Assembly (NCBI GenBank): GCA_016298185.1
Contig: JAEDDA010000015.1
Span: forward strand, 1 to 27,250
Reading direction: 5' to 3'
DNA: 27,250 nt
From: Bacilli bacterium
GTDB lineage: Bacteria > Bacillota_I > Bacilli_A > RFN20 > CAG-826
Below are positions 16,856 to 24,268 of the stretch, in pieces (position 1 is the stretch's first letter; every line of letters begins with the position of its first letter). Made by a program: the position numbers and the translations under genes. The notes under the pieces were generated by a model that saw only the letters and a program-made list of their open reading frames with translations, did not search any database and was not told where the DNA came from.

Positions 16856-16887
16856 TATTCATAGAATAAAATAGTGGAGAACCTCTT

Positions 16888-17979
16888 ATGGCGAAAAGTT
16901 TTATTGGTGACAAAATTAAAACGATTAGAAAACAAAAGAAACTCACGCAAGAACAACTCGCTCTTGCGTTAGGTTATAAAGATAAATCAATGGTGGCCCA
17001 TATTGAAAATGGTGATACCGATATGACATATGATAAGATTACACAATTTGTTCGTATGTTTAATATTGACGCTAATGAGTTGTTTGCTGAATCAATTAGC
17101 CAACCAAAAAGACAAACGGTTCCCGCTAAGATCGGTCCTTTTAAAAGAATAGTGAGCAAGGAATCCACAATGGAATATGGTTATTACTATTCTTTAACCA
17201 TGACTCTTCCTTTTGCTGCAAAAGAAGAAAAAAGAATAATTAGAGTGTGGTTACCAGAAGATTATGACTTTGAACGTGCGGATAAAAAATATCCAGTCAT
17301 TTATATGAGCGATGGTCAAAACCTTGTTGACGAACATTTAACCGCTTTTGGGGAATGGAAGTTTGATAAGACCGTTCATAAATTAATGAGGCAAGGACTA
17401 CCTGGCGTTATTGCTGTGGGCATTGATTGCCCAAAAGATCCTTTAGAAAGAATTAGAGAATTATGCCCTCCATTTATTCCTAAACAAGAAATTGTTTTAC
17501 AAGAAGGTCCAGAGATGGCACATACATATGGCGATAAATTTATTCGCTTTATCATTTATAATTTAAAGCCTTTAATTGATAAGACATTCCATACATCATT
17601 AGAAAAAAAATATACCGCAATTGGTGGTTCGTCTATGGGTGGACTTATGTCCTTCTTTGCAGCGATGATTCATCCAGAAGTTTTCGGCTATATTTTATCA
17701 TTCTCACCAGCATTATTCTTCTATGAAGAAAAAGACTGGAAAAACATCGTCACCATGTGTGGAGTTAAACCAACTGAAGAAGGCAAATGCTTCTTATATT
17801 GTGGTGGAAAAGGATTTGAATCTAAGTTCTTAAAAGAAGTCGTAAATTCTTATTATCGTTTCACGGATGCTGGATATGGTAATGACAGAGTGAGAATGGT
17901 TATCGACACAAATGAAAAACATAACGAAGAAGCTTGGGCAAAGATGCTTCCTGAAGCGTTAAGATTCTGGTTAAAATAG
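16888..17979 (+). CDS. XRE helix-turn-helix fused to Fes/feruloyl-esterase-like hydrolase
   Basis: This 363-aa protein joins two domains in one continuous frame. Residues about 6-66 are an XRE/Cro HTH (IRKQKKLTQEQLALALGYKDKSMVAHIENG). After a short linker, about 85-363 form an alpha/beta hydrolase of the esterase_D/Fes type (PF00756). Visible hydrolase features are YPVIYMSDGQNLVD (135-148), the nucleophile elbow GGSSMGG with Ser249, and His345 in KHNEEAW. The acid residue is not certain (E311 is one option). PF00756 members include feruloyl, acetyl-xylan and siderophore esterases. It has its own promoter and a palindrome upstream, and is divergent from a GH16 gene. A DNA-bound sensor-enzyme for plant-wall esters is a reasonable guess. 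No membrane segment is present, so it is cytoplasmic. Confidence 0.88.
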   Translation: MAKSFIGDKIKTIRKQKKLTQEQLALALGYKDKSMVAHIENGDTDMTYDKITQFVRMFNIDANELFAESISQPKRQTVPAKIGPFKRIVSKESTMEYGYYYSLTMTLPFAAKEEKRIIRVWLPEDYDFERADKKYPVIYMSDGQNLVDEHLTAFGEWKFDKTVHKLMRQGLPGVIAVGIDCPKDPLERIRELCPPFIPKQEIVLQEGPEMAHTYGDKFIRFIIYNLKPLIDKTFHTSLEKKYTAIGGSSMGGLMSFFAAMIHPEVFGYILSFSPALFFYEEKDWKNIVTMCGVKPTEEGKCFLYCGGKGFESKFLKEVVNSYYRFTDAGYGNDRVRMVIDTNEKHNEEAWAKMLPEALRFWLK

Positions 17980-18051
17980 TTCATTATTTTTTAAATATTT
18001 TTTATTAAAAATTTGCTTAATATCTATGATATTATATTTTTCTCATACCTA

Positions 18052-18079
18052 TTGACAAAGTTACAAAAAGGTCTAATAT
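18052..18079 (+). promoter_or_regulatory. Promoter of the 78-aa orphan gene
   Basis: A consensus TTGACA (18052-18057), a 16-base spacer and TAATAT (18074-18079) predict transcription from about 18086. That leaves a leader of about 60 bases before the ATG at 18147, enough to contain the structured element at 18097-18142. Confidence 0.65.
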
Positions 18080-18096
18080 ATATATTCTTCAAATGC

Positions 18097-18142
18097 GAGT
18101 GCCCCGTCCTCAGCAAGACGTAAAAAGGCTTGGGAGGTACTT
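18097..18142 (+). promoter_or_regulatory. Structured 5' leader that sequesters the ribosome site
   Basis: AGTGCC (18098-18103) pairs with GGTACT (18136-18141). The pairing extends by CC (18104-18105) to GG (18133-18134) past a bulged A. Inside, CGTC (18105-18108) pairs with GACG (18117-18120) around the 8-base loop CTCAGCAA, followed by an A-rich single strand. The outer stem consumes the GGAGG ribosome site (18133-18137) of the gene at 18147. The loop sequence AGC (18112-18114) could also pair with GCT (18128-18130), a pseudoknot option. No known riboswitch class is recognised. It may be a small riboswitch or protein-binding leader. Confidence 0.5.
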
Positions 18143-18146
18143 GTAT

Positions 18147-18383
18147 ATGAAATACTACGTTTTAAAAACAATTAACGACGGTGCGACCGTCAAAGTAAAT
18201 AAAAAATTCACATCTAGAGACAAAGCGATCGACTATGCGTTCACTTATTTTGAACGTGTTAACTATAACGACAATTTACAAGTCGAAGATGAATACTTTG
18301 TCAATGGTAATAAACATAACATTGAATATGTTTTAAATTACTACACTAGATTCAGAGTGGAACGCGTCCAATTAGCGGCCTAA
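18147..18383 (+). CDS. Small protein of unknown function, 78 aa
   Basis: The start at 18147 is chosen because GGGAGG lies about nine bases upstream. The longer in-frame ATG at 18093 has no ribosome site and would translate through the structured leader. The product is small, soluble and rich in Tyr, Asn, Lys and Val (MKYYVLKTINDGATVKVNKKF, then a DKAIDYAFTYFERV helix and a LNYYTRFRVERVQL end). It has a beta-alpha-beta look and no membrane segment. No family is recognised. It has its own strong promoter, stands alone between the XRE-esterase gene and the thioesterase gene, and is probably post-transcriptionally controlled. Confidence 0.75.
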   Translation: MKYYVLKTINDGATVKVNKKFTSRDKAIDYAFTYFERVNYNDNLQVEDEYFVNGNKHNIEYVLNYYTRFRVERVQLAA

Positions 18384-18435
18384 CCAATAGTTTACATATT
18401 GTATTAATCGACAATTATCTATAAGATAGTCTCAT

Positions 18436-19146
18436 ATGTATACGAAAAATTATTATATTGGTAGCAATGATGTTGACCAATTCTTAGAACTCAAACTTCC
18501 ATCATTTTTTAGAATGATGCAAGACATTGTCACTGAACACGCAGAAGTGCTCAATATTGGTAAGGCAAACACAATTGATAAAGGTTTATATTGGGTAATT
18601 ACCCGTATTGAAATCGAAATTATTGAGATGCCTAAATATTTACAAACCGTCACACTTAAAACCTATCCAGGTGATGACTTAAGATTCATCTTCCCAAGAT
18701 ATTTTCAACTTGAAGATGAAAAAGGAAAAATCCTCATTAAAGCCAGCAGTACTTGGGCGGTTTTATCACGCGAAACACATCGCGTGTGCTTAAATCCGTT
18801 CCCTGGATTAAAAGTGCCAACGGAACATTTAGCAGGCGAACAACCTTTACCAGGCAAGTGTGAAACTGGTGATTATCAGCTTGTTGAAACTCGTAAAGTT
18901 AGATATAGCGATATCGATCTTAACGGTCATTTAAATAACACAAAATACATCGATTATATCGTAGATATTCACGATAGTGATTTCTATAAGAAAAATAAGA
19001 TTAAACACTTCTTAATCAACTATGAAAAAGAACTCAAAGACAACAATGAAGTATCTATCTTTTCTAATAATTCTAATCCAGAATATATTAAAGGAGAGGT
19101 TGATGGTGTTTCATTCACTGTAAACATCACCTACGGAAATAGATAA
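18436..19146 (+). CDS. Acyl-ACP thioesterase
   Basis: This 236-aa hotdog-fold protein belongs to the acyl-ACP thioesterase family (PF01643). It hydrolyses acyl-ACP to free fatty acid and ACP in the cytoplasm. The first hotdog unit runs about 1-125 (FFRMMQDIVTEHAEVLNIG, later SSTWAVLSRETHRV). The second starts at the VRYSDIDLNGHLNNTKYIDY motif, where D161, N163 and H165 correspond to the catalytic D-x-N-x-H of FatA/FatB-type enzymes. There is no clear ribosome site; a small TATCT/AGATA hairpin lies just before the ATG, and a TATAAG at 18420-18425 could give a nearly leaderless mRNA. The next gene begins directly after its stop. Confidence 0.9.
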   Translation: MYTKNYYIGSNDVDQFLELKLPSFFRMMQDIVTEHAEVLNIGKANTIDKGLYWVITRIEIEIIEMPKYLQTVTLKTYPGDDLRFIFPRYFQLEDEKGKILIKASSTWAVLSRETHRVCLNPFPGLKVPTEHLAGEQPLPGKCETGDYQLVETRKVRYSDIDLNGHLNNTKYIDYIVDIHDSDFYKKNKIKHFLINYEKELKDNNEVSIFSNNSNPEYIKGEVDGVSFTVNITYGNR

Positions 19147-20214
19147 ATGAAAAAGATTGTCATTATTGGAGGAGGCATATCCGGTTGCTTTGCGGCAATC
19201 CGTATTAAAGAATGCCATCAAGACTATCAAGTCTCCATTTTTGAACATAATGACAAACTTCTAAAGAAGATATACGCAACTGGAAACGGTAAATGTAATT
19301 TCGCAAATAAAGGATCTTTAGAAAATAAGTACTCTAATGAATCTTTTGTTTTACCTATTGTTAAAGAATATAACCAAGAAGAAATAGTGAAGTATTTCGA
19401 ATTCATTGGTATCAAAACCAAATCGGTGGGTGATTTACTTTATCCATATAGTGAATCCGCAGAGACTGTCGCTAATCACTTATTAAAGAGAATTAATGAG
19501 TTAAATATCGACATTCATCTTAATGATGAAGTAAAAGACTATCATAATGGCCTCATTTCGACGATTTCCGGCACTTATCCATATGATGCGTTAATTATTT
19601 CAGTGGGTGGGAAATCCTCGCCTAAATTAGGCTCTACTGGTGATTTTCATAACATCTTAATTAAACACGGATATTCTTTTAAAGAATGCCATCCTTCTTT
19701 ATGCCCAATTAAAACTAAAGAAAACACCAAAATGGTGGAAGGACTTAGAAGCAAAGTATCCGCTTCTTTATATGATGGAAATAAATTCATTCATGAAGAA
19801 GATGGAGAATTACTCTTTAAGAAAGATGGTTTAAGTGGAATGGTAATATTTAATCTCACTCATTTCATTAATGGACTAACAAATAAAAAGAATGTTTCTA
19901 TCCATATAGACTTCGCAAAAGGATTAGATGGAGAATATGATTCCTTGATCAATCCCAAAATTGCAAAGTATCTTTTAGATAATAAATTAGATATTCATAA
20001 CACAGTCTTTAATTTCAAAGACTTCTATGGATATGATAATAGCCAAGTTACCAGTGGTGGCATTCTTATATCTGAACTAAACAACAACTTATCATCCAAA
20101 AAAGAAAACAATATCTACTTTATTGGAGAAGTCATTGATGTTGATGCAATATGTGGTGGATATAACATCATGTGGGCATTAGCGAGTGCAGAGAAAGTCA
20201 ATAAAGTAATTTAA
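19147..20214 (+). CDS. HI0933/BaiN-type FAD-dependent oxidoreductase
   Basis: This 355-aa flavoprotein of the HI0933/BaiN family (PF03486) opens with the FAD-binding Rossmann motif VIIGGGISGCFAAIRI and contains the family signature ATGNGKCNFANKG (near 50). A C-terminal dinucleotide motif YFIGEVIDVDAICGGYNIMWALASA follows. It is somewhat shorter than the usual length of about 400 residues. Members are NAD(P)/FAD oxidoreductases of mostly unknown physiological substrate, so no specific reaction is claimed. Its ATG follows the thioesterase stop without a gap, indicating a two-gene operon ended by the terminator at 20214-20245. Confidence 0.88.
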   Translation: MKKIVIIGGGISGCFAAIRIKECHQDYQVSIFEHNDKLLKKIYATGNGKCNFANKGSLENKYSNESFVLPIVKEYNQEEIVKYFEFIGIKTKSVGDLLYPYSESAETVANHLLKRINELNIDIHLNDEVKDYHNGLISTISGTYPYDALIISVGGKSSPKLGSTGDFHNILIKHGYSFKECHPSLCPIKTKENTKMVEGLRSKVSASLYDGNKFIHEEDGELLFKKDGLSGMVIFNLTHFINGLTNKKNVSIHIDFAKGLDGEYDSLINPKIAKYLLDNKLDIHNTVFNFKDFYGYDNSQVTSGGILISELNNNLSSKKENNIYFIGEVIDVDAICGGYNIMWALASAEKVNKVI

Positions 20215-20245
20215 AACCGGAGCGGTTAACTCCGGTTTGTTTTTA
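20214..20245 (+). terminator. Rho-independent terminator of the thioesterase-flavoprotein operon
   Basis: AAACCGGAG (20214-20222) pairs with CTCCGGTTT (20230-20238) around a 7-base loop and is followed by GTTTTTAT. It begins at the last base of the flavoprotein stop codon. Confidence 0.9.
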
Positions 20246-20246
20246 T

Positions 20247-20292
20247 AAAAAAGCCCCGCAACTATTTTATATGACCGATCGGGGGGGGCTTG
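20247..20292 (-). terminator. Terminator of the toxin-antitoxin operon with a G8 tract
   Basis: On the minus strand, AAGCCCC (rc of 20286-20292) pairs with GGGGCTT (rc of 20251-20257) across a long loop, followed by TTTTTTAT. Next to the stem is a run of eight G on the plus strand (20281-20288), so the pairing can slip by several register shifts. Function as a terminator is likely given the gene end at 20297. Confidence 0.65.
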
Positions 20293-20296
20293 TTCT

Positions 20297-20569
20297 TTAG
20301 AACAGGTCGCTATGAGTGCCAGTCCTAAACAAGAACAATTCTAATTCATCATCGTCGACATGATAGATTAGTAGCCAATCTGGTTTGATGTGACATTCTC
20401 GAAACTTAGCATAATCACCAGATAAAGGATGATCATAATATTTCTTCTCGAGTCTTTCTTGCTTGGCGAGTTTCTCAACAACCTCATTCAGTGGCGCTAA
20501 GTCAAGATTACGTTTTCTTGCTAGTTCTAAATCTTTAACAAAGCGATTTGAAGTGACAATTTTGAGCAT
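20297..20569 (-). CDS. yafQ: YafQ-family toxin (mRNA interferase)
   Basis: This 90-aa RelE-superfamily toxin belongs to the YafQ branch, ribosome-dependent mRNA endonucleases. The residues equivalent to the E. coli YafQ active site are all present: H47 in DHPLSG, H60, D64 and W65 in ECHIKPDWLLIYH, and H86 with terminal F90 in RTGTHSDLF. It therefore looks catalytically intact. Its ATG shares one base with the antitoxin stop (TAATG), so antitoxin and toxin are translationally coupled in the usual order. The terminator just downstream ends the operon. Confidence 0.95.
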   Translation of the reverse strand: MLKIVTSNRFVKDLELARKRNLDLAPLNEVVEKLAKQERLEKKYYDHPLSGDYAKFRECHIKPDWLLIYHVDDDELELFLFRTGTHSDLF

Positions 20570-20838
20570 TATTTCTCCTTTAATACTTCTTCGAAGGAGT
20601 TATACCTCTTATATTTTTTCTTGTCTTTCTTCATTTCCTCGTACTCATTAAGAGCAGCGATTGTGGTTTCGTTAGGAACATTCATCCTAATTTCAAAAGG
20701 AATTTTCTGTTCTCTAACTGCTTGAGACAAGAATAGAGAAATAGCAGTGGAAAAGTCTAAACCAAATTGATCAAACAATTCGACTGCTTGCTTTTTCAAA
20801 TTTTTATCAATGCTGATATTGGTATTTACTTTTGCCAT
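20569..20838 (-). CDS. dinJ: RelB/DinJ-family antitoxin
   Basis: This 89-aa protein has an N-terminal ribbon-helix-helix (about 1-45: VNTNISIDKNLKKQAVELFDQFGLDFSTAISLFLSQAV) that would bind operator DNA as a dimer. The C-terminal tail (EEMKKDKKKYKRYNSFEEVLKEK) is of the kind that wraps and neutralises the toxin. AAAGGAG lies nine bases before the ATG. Autoregulation with YafQ is the family norm. An imperfect GCATA...TATGC repeat at 20855-20879 upstream is a possible operator. Confidence 0.92.
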   Translation of the reverse strand: MAKVNTNISIDKNLKKQAVELFDQFGLDFSTAISLFLSQAVREQKIPFEIRMNVPNETTIAALNEYEEMKKDKKKYKRYNSFEEVLKEK

Positions 20839-20854
20839 ATGCTGAAACTCCTTT

Positions 20855-20879
20855 GCATAACTATAATAACATAATATGC
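20855..20879. promoter_or_regulatory. Possible toxin-antitoxin operator
   Basis: GCATA (20855-20859) and TATGC (20875-20879) form inverted 5-base arms around an AT-rich core that includes a minus-strand TATAGT (20865-20860), a candidate -10 box. The arms are short and the centre is not symmetric, so this is tentative. Confidence 0.25.
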
Positions 20880-20909
20880 GTACAAAATAAACATAAAATA
20901 CACATAAAT

Positions 20910-20935
20910 AAAACCGCCTTCAAAGAAGCGGTTTT
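20910..20935 (-). terminator. Terminator of tyrS
   Basis: AAAACCG pairs with CGGTTTT, with an inner CTTC/GAAG stem separated by a single bulged base and an AAA loop. On the minus strand it is followed by ATTTATG. It lies about 25 bases beyond the tyrS stop codon. Confidence 0.8.
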
Positions 20936-20959
20936 GTTAGTTAATGATTATTTAATATG

Positions 20960-22177
20960 TTATTTGACAACGACTTTATGGAAGACCTTTTTACCTTTTT
21001 TGATTTTCGCGCCTTCTTTAAGCATTTCTTTAGTTAAGACCATGTAAACATCAGTGACTTTTTCATTATTTACGGAAACGCCACCTTGTTCGATAAGTCT
21101 TCTGCCTTCACCTTTAGAGGTGATGAGATTTGCGCTTACCATAGCGTCTAATAATGGTAATCCTTCTTCAGGAACATTTTCTAATTCAGTTGTCGGCATG
21201 TTTTCATCATTGCCTTCACCAGAGAATAATGCTTTTGCTGCAGCTTCCGCTTTATCAGCTTCTTCTTTGCCATGGACCATTTCGGTTAATTCATGAGCGA
21301 GAATCATCTTCTTCTCGTTTATACGAGAGTCATCCCATTTTTCCATTTCCTTTAATTGTTCTAATGGAATAAATGTAAGCATCTTTAAGCACTTCATGAC
21401 ATCTGCGTCACCGACGTTTCTCCAGTATTGATAGAAATCAAATGGCGATGTTTTATTTGCATCTAACCAAACAGCATTACCTGCGGTTTTGCCCATCTTC
21501 ATACCGTTAGAATCGGTTAATAATGTGATGGTCATCGCGTAAGCATCTTTACCTAATTTTCTTCTAATTAATTCGGTACCACCGAGCATGTTAGACCATT
21601 GGTCATCGCCACCGAATTCGAGCATACAACCGTGGTTCTTATATAAGTAATAGAAGTCATATGATTGCATAATCATGTAGTTGAATTCTAAGAAAGATAA
21701 ACCTCTTTCCATTCTTTGCTTATAGCATTCTGCGGTTAACATTTTGTTAACGGAGAAACAGGCACCGACTTCTCTTAATAAATCAACATAGTTGAGATTA
21801 AGTAACCAGTCAGCGTTATTAAGCATCATGGCTTTGCCTTCACCAAATTCGATAAATCTTTCCATTTGCTTCTTAAAGCAATCGGCGTTATGTCTAATAT
21901 CTTCAATGGTGAGCATCTTTCTCATATCGCTTCTTCCAGATGGGTCACCGATCATCGTGGTGCCTCCTCCAATAAGAGCGATTGGTTTATTTCCGGCTTG
22001 TTGTAATCTCTTCATTAAAACTAGAGTCATAAAATGGCCCGCGGTTAAAGAATCAGCAGTGCAGTCAAAGCCGATATAGAATGTTGCTTTACCAGCGTTA
22101 ATTATTTCTCTCACTTCTTTTTCATCAGTGACTTGCGCTAACAAGCCTCTTTCTTTTAACTCTTCATAAATACCCAT
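20960..22177 (-). CDS. tyrS: Tyrosyl-tRNA synthetase
   Basis: This 405-aa class I synthetase charges tRNA-Tyr with tyrosine. The N-terminal catalytic domain carries YIGFDCTADSLTAGH (HIGH-equivalent ending at H48) and IGGGTTMIGDPSGR. The KMSKS-equivalent is KMGKT (227-231). Other tyrosine-site segments include FGGDDQWSNMLGG. The C-terminal part (about 340-405) is an S4 RNA-binding domain (LPLLDAMVSANLITSKGEGRRLIEQGGVSVNNEKV). AGGAGG at 22191-22186 supports the start. Transcription is controlled by the Tyr T-box leader immediately upstream. Confidence 0.97.
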   Translation of the reverse strand: MGIYEELKERGLLAQVTDEKEVREIINAGKATFYIGFDCTADSLTAGHFMTLVLMKRLQQAGNKPIALIGGGTTMIGDPSGRSDMRKMLTIEDIRHNADCFKKQMERFIEFGEGKAMMLNNADWLLNLNYVDLLREVGACFSVNKMLTAECYKQRMERGLSFLEFNYMIMQSYDFYYLYKNHGCMLEFGGDDQWSNMLGGTELIRRKLGKDAYAMTITLLTDSNGMKMGKTAGNAVWLDANKTSPFDFYQYWRNVGDADVMKCLKMLTFIPLEQLKEMEKWDDSRINEKKMILAHELTEMVHGKEEADKAEAAAKALFSGEGNDENMPTTELENVPEEGLPLLDAMVSANLITSKGEGRRLIEQGGVSVNNEKVTDVYMVLTKEMLKEGAKIKKGKKVFHKVVVK

Positions 22178-22191
22178 AAGTATTTCCTCCT

Positions 22192-22450
22192 AAAAAATAA
22201 AATCCTCTAATCTAAAAAATAGACCAGAGGACGATTGCTATCGTGGTACCACCTCTATTTAGATAACTCTCACAAGTTATCCCTTATCATGTACTTAGTA
22301 CATATCCGCTGTTTCGGGCGGACCCGTCTATCCCTACTGTTAGTTCAGGAAGCAGCTCTGGAATGTATTCAATAGGTTTCTTATATATCCTTTCACCAAC
22401 CGGATACTCTCTTAATAAGAAGGTTCTATTTACTTCTTTCCTTCATCGCT
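22192..22450 (-). promoter_or_regulatory. Tyr-specific T-box riboswitch leader
   Basis: This 5' leader senses uncharged tRNA-Tyr and antiterminates tyrS. In order on the minus strand: Stem I base (GCGATGAAGGAAAGAAGTA), distal AGAG and GGTTGGTGAAAGG elements, the specifier UAC within GAATAC (22367-22365), the T-box AGGTGGTACCACG (22254-22242), and a terminator stem CCTCTGGTCT/AGATTAGAGG (22230-22204). A U-tract at 22203-22192 follows. UAC is a tyrosine codon, matching the downstream gene. The leader starts within a few bases of the end of the upstream gene; its own promoter was not resolved. Confidence 0.93.
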
Positions 22451-22456
22451 TTTATC

Positions 22457-24163
22457 TTAATAATTTACTGGCTCAATTAAGCTAAGCTTCATTTTGCCAT
22501 TATCTTCACGGCTTGTACCGATGATTTCAAATGTGAGGTTACTCATCGCGAAGTATGTCTCTAAATCATAATGAGTTCCCGTATAAGTTTCAACTGCATT
22601 TTCAGCTTCTTCACAGGCATAATTCATAATATTTGTGAAGTCGACAGAGATTGTATAATTCTCTGCATTCATAGTTAACGAATCATCGCCTTGGTTATTT
22701 AAGACTTCAGAAATAATGCCAAAGAATTCTTCTTTTAAGTTATTGGCATCGCTTAAACCAAATTTAATGTCTTTAACTTCAAACACTAATTTGTTATCTG
22801 TGAAACCTCCATTAGACATCTGCGTATCAAATGTTAATGATGTTGGATAGCCATTGACATCAATCTTACAAACTAGTTCCGCGATATTGTTATTGAGACT
22901 ATTTTTGTAGATGTTCATATAGAAGTTTTCAATAGTGATGTAGTTCACTTTGTATCCTTCTGGTGTATCTCTATGTAACAAGGATGTATAACCAACGATA
23001 TTCTTGCTAGAGATATATTCGTTAATCATGCCTTCATCAAGTGTACATAATTCTTTATAACGAGGATCGAGTGTCTTATTGATGAGTTTTTGGGCGTCCA
23101 CTGTATCTTTCATCTTATCGATAAGCTTTGCTTCTGCGTCATATAAGCCAAAGCCTTCATATGCTTCTTTATCATCGATATCGACATATGAGAAATCAAT
23201 AGGATTTAAATTATTCTTTTGTGATTCGTTTAAAGATTTCCAACCACCAAATAAGTAGTCGAAAGCATCAAATAATAAGTCGTCATTAGTAGGATCGATA
23301 TCACCATGTTCAATTAAAGAAACGAGCATATCGCGTTTCTCTTGAACTTGTTCAGGACGAATTCTAATTTGCGTACCTGGATCATCTGTCACTAAATCAT
23401 TCGTAGATAAGTGTTCAAGGTCCACAACACCTTCGATGACATTATTATCTCTAAACTTGAATTCCATCATGTTATCGCGAACCATTGTTTGCAAAACATC
23501 GAAATATAATCCCATGGATTCACTTCCAGCTAAACGACCTAAGTCGGTCAATAAGGAAGTCTTTGGATAAACGATTGCGTATTGTTCTCTATCAAATGAT
23601 AAATCGGTTTGTGTACCAGCTAAGATTTGGTCAATCTTTTCATATGTGACATATTTTTTGATAAATGATTTACCAACTGATAAAAGTCCATCGACACGGC
23701 CTAAGGAAACATCTTTAATCTTAAAGACGAATTTCTCATTATCTGGAGAGATTTCCATAGTTGTAGTAACCTTCGCTCTTGTTTTAAAGATTCCAGCATC
23801 TACATCGACATAGAATAAGTAGCGGTTGTCACTAACGACAACATATGCTTTCTTCACAAATGGAACATTGTTTGGGATACTTTTCATCGCTAAACGAAGA
23901 AGATTATCAACGTCGTTATCAGTAATTTTGACATCAATCATCTTTTCTACTGGAGCGTAGTCCAAAGAATCGACGACTAATCTATTACCGATTTCTTTAA
24001 TGTCTGTTTCGTTATTAATATTGATGTTTTTTGTGGCTCCATCGTAAAACAAGATATAGACAAGAGCGATTGGACCCACAACTAAAACAAGGAAAATAAC
24101 GAGTAAGATCCAACCGACTTTACTCTTTTTCTTTGCTGGAACTTTTGATACTGCAACTTGCAT
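22457..24163 (-). CDS. Membrane-anchored protein with two YpmS-like segments
   Basis: This 568-aa protein has a basic N-terminus (K-K-K-S-K) and one transmembrane helix (about 17-39), followed by a large extracytoplasmic part. Residues about 68-205 (VKITDNDVDNLLRLA, then YLFYVDVDAGIFKTRAKVTTTMEI and KIKDVSLGRVDGLLSV) resemble the YpmS/DUF2140 pattern. Residues about 375-535 repeat its order (LDEGMINEYI, ELVCKIDVNGYPTSLTFDTQM, EVKDIKFGLSD), suggesting an internal duplication around a helical, acidic middle region. No enzyme motifs are seen. No clear ribosome site precedes the ATG, but in-frame stops exclude a longer start. Function is unknown; a cell-envelope role is inferred from topology. 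Confidence 0.72.
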   Translation of the reverse strand: MQVAVSKVPAKKKSKVGWILLVIFLVLVVGPIALVYILFYDGATKNININNETDIKEIGNRLVVDSLDYAPVEKMIDVKITDNDVDNLLRLAMKSIPNNVPFVKKAYVVVSDNRYLFYVDVDAGIFKTRAKVTTTMEISPDNEKFVFKIKDVSLGRVDGLLSVGKSFIKKYVTYEKIDQILAGTQTDLSFDREQYAIVYPKTSLLTDLGRLAGSESMGLYFDVLQTMVRDNMMEFKFRDNNVIEGVVDLEHLSTNDLVTDDPGTQIRIRPEQVQEKRDMLVSLIEHGDIDPTNDDLLFDAFDYLFGGWKSLNESQKNNLNPIDFSYVDIDDKEAYEGFGLYDAEAKLIDKMKDTVDAQKLINKTLDPRYKELCTLDEGMINEYISSKNIVGYTSLLHRDTPEGYKVNYITIENFYMNIYKNSLNNNIAELVCKIDVNGYPTSLTFDTQMSNGGFTDNKLVFEVKDIKFGLSDANNLKEEFFGIISEVLNNQGDDSLTMNAENYTISVDFTNIMNYACEEAENAVETYTGTHYDLETYFAMSNLTFEIIGTSREDNGKMKLSLIEPVNY

Positions 24164-24262
24164 ATATAATTATTTTTAATTATCTCCCCGAGTAATTCAA
24201 ACTTTTATTTTCATAAAATATCGTAAATAAAATAATGGTTTTCTTTATACGAGAATGTTAAT

Positions 24263-24268
24263 TATAAT
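24263..24268 (+). promoter_or_regulatory. Candidate -10 box of the deaminase gene
   Basis: A perfect TATAAT ends 10 bases before the ATG at 24279, which lacks a Shine-Dalgarno sequence. This spacing would give a transcript starting almost at the AUG. No strong -35 is visible. Confidence 0.35.

Noticed and set aside
17980..18050. Terminator after the XRE-esterase gene
   Set aside because: The sequence is AT-rich with T-runs but no stable stem was found. Termination here is unproven.
18093..18146. In-frame upstream start extending the 78-aa protein to 96 aa
   Set aside because: The ATG at 18093 has no ribosome site, lies within a few bases of the predicted transcription start and would require translating the structured leader. 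The ATG at 18147 has GGGAGG at good spacing.
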